Shown: one piece after another, positions 7,196 to 8,250 of the stretch
Position numbering within the stretch: the first letter of the stretch is position 1
Layout: every line of letters starts with the position of its first letter
From: SURF-33 sp964598885
GTDB lineage: Bacteria > Desulfobacterota > Desulfobacteria > Desulfobacterales > Desulfosalsimonadaceae
Assembly: GCA_964598885.1 (NCBI GenBank)
Contig: CAZRES010000130.1
Span: 1-8,250 of the forward strand
Length of the DNA: 8,250 nt
Reading direction: 5' to 3'
Program-made: the position numbers and the translations under genes
The notes under the pieces: model-generated
What the model was told of the DNA's origin: nothing
The model's input: the letters and a program-made list of their open reading frames with translations, nothing else
Databases searched by the model: none

Positions 7196-7231
7196 TGACA
7201 AAAAATTGTTGCGCCTTGACAAATTTTGTCA
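7196..7231 (+). promoter_or_regulatory. Candidate enhancer (UAS) for a sigma-54 activator of pilA
   Basis: TGACAAA occurs at 7196-7202 and again at 7217-7223, 21 bp apart (two helical turns). The second copy is the left arm of a perfect dyad TGACAAA-T-TTTGTCA (7217-7231). The first copy is followed by a degenerate right arm (TTGTTG, 7206-7211). The elements lie about 140-165 nt before the predicted pilA start, a typical distance for NtrC-family enhancers. PilR sites in Pseudomonas contain TGTC cores, which fits the dyad. The binding protein is inferred, not shown. Confidence 0.5.
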
Positions 7232-7335
7232 TTTTCAGTCCAAACGAAGAATATTTTATTCCATTAAAAACAATATGGCATAAAAATTTGTAGATGATCC
7301 GGTAAGTTAAAATTATTTAAATAAGGCTTGCTAAA

Positions 7336-7351
7336 TGGTATGTAATTTGCT
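7336..7351 (+). promoter_or_regulatory. Sigma-54 (-24/-12) promoter of pilA
   Basis: TGGTAT-GTAAT-TTGCT matches the RpoN consensus TGGCAC-N5-TTGCW. The invariant GG (7337-7338) and GC (7349-7350) are separated by exactly 10 nt. Transcription would start near 7362, giving a leader of about 188 nt before the pilA ATG. Type IV pilin genes in many proteobacteria are transcribed by sigma-54 with the PilS/PilR two-component system, so motif, spacing and context agree. No competing sigma-70 pair with good spacing was found between here and pilA. Confidence 0.72.
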
Positions 7352-7390
7352 TGATTACTGTTGAAACTAATTTTTTAATAAAGTAATCAA
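7351..7390. repeat. Inverted repeat straddling the predicted pilA transcription start
   Basis: TTGATTACT (7351-7359) and AGTAATCAA (7382-7390) are perfect 9-bp inverted arms separated by 22 nt. The left arm directly abuts the -12 element and the predicted start (about 7362) falls in the gap. The repeat therefore cannot fold in the main transcript and would act at DNA level, for example as a repressor operator. Function is inferred. Confidence 0.45.
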
Positions 7391-7403
7391 AAACCCAAAC
7401 AGC

Positions 7404-7417
7404 AAATGTGCACATTT
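7404..7417. repeat. 14-bp perfect palindrome in the pilA leader
   Basis: AAATGTGCACATTT is fully self-complementary and lies about 42-55 nt downstream of the predicted pilA transcription start. It could be a dimeric regulator site. With no loop, it would form only a poor RNA hairpin. No function is established. Confidence 0.35.
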
Positions 7418-7534
7418 TAAATGAAAAGGGGGTGAAATAAGACCGCTGACGAAAAAATCATTGTATCATTCATCACAACGACATTTTACGAAAGTTTATT
7501 TCATGGCCTGACCTGAAAGACTTAAAAAAACATC

Positions 7535-7542
7535 AAAGGAGG
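7535..7542 (+). promoter_or_regulatory. Strong Shine-Dalgarno of pilA
   Basis: AAAGGAGG is an almost complete anti-16S match, 7 nt before the ATG at 7550. It is the best ribosome site in the window, as expected for an abundant structural protein, and fixes the pilA start. An in-frame TAA at 7523-7525 rules out a longer leader form. Confidence 0.88.
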
Positions 7543-7549
7543 AAACAAC

Positions 7550-7975
7550 ATGCTTCAAAAACTCAGAGGAAACAACTCCAAGGGTTTCACCTTGATCGAA
7601 CTGATGATCGTTATCGCCATCATCGGCATCCTGGCCGCCATTGCCATCCCCAACTTTATTGCGTATCGTAACAAATCCTTCTGCAGCGCCGCGGAAAGCG
7701 ATGCCAACGCGATTGCAGGAGCACTCTCCGATTATTTCGCTATTCCCACAAGAACGGCGATGCCGGATATTGAAACTGACCTTGGCAATCCGGTAAGCGG
7801 AGGGAATGAAGGCGATATCGTTGGCGATGATCCAAATGAAGATATTGAAATCACGGTCGATGATGGAAGTGGTCGATGCCCGGATGATTATCAGGAAGCG
7901 ATGAATAAAACTAGAAATCCGAGAGGCTATTGGGACGGCAGCAATACATACGTTAAGATCCTGAGCGCCAATTGA
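7550..7975 (+). CDS. pilA: Type IVa prepilin (major pilin candidate)
   Basis: 141 aa. The leader MLQKLRGNNSKG (1-12) ends in Gly and is followed by FTLIELMIVIAIIGILAAIA (13-32), the class III signal and hydrophobic helix cut and N-methylated by prepilin peptidase PilD. Mature Phe1 and Glu5 (Glu17 of the precursor) are present, so it should be exported and assembled into pili or a pseudopilus; the mature form is 129 aa. Mature aromatics F1, F24, Y27, F32, Y50 and F51 line up with or near those of Geobacter PilA. Cys45 and Cys110 could form a disulfide. Residues 69-108 have no Lys or Arg and 12 Asp/Glu. It stands alone under a sigma-54 type promoter and is followed by an intrinsic terminator, the usual form of a highly expressed major pilin. 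A minor pilin or type II pseudopilin is less likely given its strong signals and lack of gsp neighbours. Confidence 0.93.
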   Translation: MLQKLRGNNSKGFTLIELMIVIAIIGILAAIAIPNFIAYRNKSFCSAAESDANAIAGALSDYFAIPTRTAMPDIETDLGNPVSGGNEGDIVGDDPNEDIEITVDDGSGRCPDDYQEAMNKTRNPRGYWDGSNTYVKILSAN

Positions 7976-8000
7976 TCTTGATTTCTAATAACATGATGGC

Positions 8001-8031
8001 ATGGCAAAGAAAAACTTGATATGCTTGCCAT
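8001..8031. repeat. Inverted repeat after pilA
   Basis: ATGGCAA (8001-8007) and TTGCCAT (8025-8031) form a 7-bp stem with a 17-nt loop, 25 nt after the pilA stop and before the main terminator. An A-tract (8035-8041) follows. It might protect the pilA mRNA 3' end or be a weak terminator for the opposite strand; the evidence is only the pairing. Confidence 0.35.
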
Positions 8032-8048
8032 TTGAAAAAAATTTACAC

Positions 8049-8077
8049 AAAAAGAGGGGGCTTTGCCCCCTCTTTTT
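8049..8077 (+). terminator. Intrinsic terminator of pilA
   Basis: A 13-bp perfect stem (arms 8049-8061 and 8065-8077) encloses a TTT loop. The GGGGGC/GCCCCC core is flanked by A-rich left and T-rich right ends, so the right arm supplies the U-run. The A-tract also makes it a possible bidirectional terminator. It closes the pilA unit 74 nt after its stop and separates it from the next gene. Confidence 0.93.
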
Positions 8078-8106
8078 ATCTTTAAATATTATTAACAACT
8101 CAATCC

Positions 8107-8250
8107 ATGAAGAAAAAACAGCCTTCTTATCCGCAGTATATACCTGCCCTGCTGTTGTTGATTCTCATAAGTCTTATCTATTCAAACACTCTTGACTGCT
8201 CCTGGCAGCTTGACGATTATCAAAACATCATCACAAATTCTCGTATTCAA
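8107..8250 (+). CDS. Membrane protein N-terminus, TPR / GT-C glycosyltransferase-like (truncated by window end)
   Basis: The frame is open from the ATG at 8107 to the last base, giving 48 residues. A short basic cytoplasmic start (MKKKQ) is followed by one hydrophobic segment (about residues 12-26). A segment with LDDYQNIITN (35-44) comes next. A W-x-x-DDY-x-N-I pattern right after the first membrane helix is familiar from large bacterial TPR proteins with GT-C or TMTC/PMT-like membrane domains. In GT-C enzymes, acidic residues in the first extracytoplasmic loop matter for catalysis. No Shine-Dalgarno is visible before the ATG, which lies 30 nt after the pilA terminator, so the start is less secure. 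Position after pilA suggests, but does not show, a role in pilin or envelope glycosylation. The rest of the protein is outside the window, so function is tentative. Confidence 0.6.
   Translation, partial: MKKKQPSYPQYIPALLLLILISLIYSNTLDCSWQLDDYQNIITNSRIQ

Larger units (their letters stand above)
6974..7549. other. AT-rich divergent intergenic region between ppdK and pilA
   Basis: 576 nt without a credible gene; every frame is cut by frequent stops. It is clearly AT-richer than the aro and ppdK genes. The ppdK-proximal part (about 7020-7100) contains a group of short palindromes. The pilA-proximal part contains TGACAAA elements (7196-7231), a sigma-54 type promoter (7336-7351), an inverted repeat at the predicted start point (7351-7390) and a leader of about 190 nt. 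A further 11-bp dyad, GGAAA-A-TTTCC, lies at 7145-7155. I recognise no known riboswitch; in particular I do not see the conserved blocks of a c-di-GMP (GEMM) riboswitch. Confidence 0.7.

Noticed and set aside
7216..7244. TTGACA at 7216-7221 as a sigma-70 -35 box
   Set aside because: The hexamer 17 nt downstream (TCCAAA) is not a -10 element, and the TTGACA is better explained as part of the TGACAAA dyad.
7276..7290. Second sigma-54-like site TGGCAT-N5-TTTG
   Set aside because: The -24 half is good, but at the required 10-nt spacing the -12 dinucleotide is TG rather than GC.
7421..7435. Four-codon leader ORF (ATG AAA AGG GGG TGA) in the pilA leader
   Set aside because: Too short to support, with no good Shine-Dalgarno before it and no attenuator-like structure after it.
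7362..7549. A long alternative pilA start as described for Geobacter
   Set aside because: An in-frame TAA at 7523-7525 closes the frame just upstream of the ATG at 7550.
8001..8195. A 64-codon open frame starting ATGGCAAAG after pilA
   Set aside because: It reads straight through the strong terminator hairpin and overlaps the better-supported membrane-protein start at 8107 in another frame; its peptide is not recognisable.
1..8250. CRISPR array, tRNA/rRNA genes, transposase, phage or toxin-antitoxin genes
   Set aside because: No spaced direct repeats, cloverleaf or rRNA signatures, insertion-sequence ends or matching coding frames were seen on either strand.

Overview
The window looks like a chromosomal segment of a Gram-negative anaerobe of the Desulfobacterota (a sulfate-reducer-like 'deltaproteobacterium'). 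Three things point there: an archaeal-type dehydroquinate synthase II placed in front of otherwise ordinary bacterial aro genes, a pyruvate phosphate dikinase, and a type IVa pilin whose N-terminal half resembles Desulfobacteraceae and Geobacter pilins. This is an inference from gene content and protein recall; no species can be named.

Layout. Positions 1-4247 (+) hold a compact aromatic amino-acid operon: the 3' end of aroB' (dehydroquinate synthase II), then aroE, aroA, aroK and aroC, separated by 9 nt, 150 nt, about 37 nt and a 23-nt overlap. Together they run from dehydroquinate formation to chorismate, except 3-dehydroquinate dehydratase, which is not in view. Positions 4244-6973 (-) hold ppdK, convergent with aroC; the two stop codons interlock in one TTAA. 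PPDK makes PEP, which the aroA product consumes, but the opposite orientation argues against joint transcription.

Positions 6974-7549 are a 576-nt AT-rich divergent intergenic region. The ppdK side carries several short palindromes. The pilA side carries a well-spaced sigma-54 (-24/-12) promoter, a cluster of TGACAAA elements about 140-165 nt upstream of the predicted start that looks like an enhancer for a PilR/NtrC-type activator, an inverted repeat straddling the predicted transcription start, and a leader of about 190 nt ending in a strong Shine-Dalgarno.

Positions 7550-7975 (+) encode a 141-aa type IVa prepilin, followed by a strong intrinsic terminator (8049-8077). From 8107 to the window edge begins a membrane protein whose N-terminus resembles the bacterial TPR / GT-C glycosyltransferase-like family, a possible but unproven pilin or envelope glycosylation gene.

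I see no tRNA, rRNA, CRISPR array, insertion sequence or phage gene. No wholly undescribed system is evident. The most notable parts are the mixed archaeal/bacterial shikimate operon and the pilA control region.
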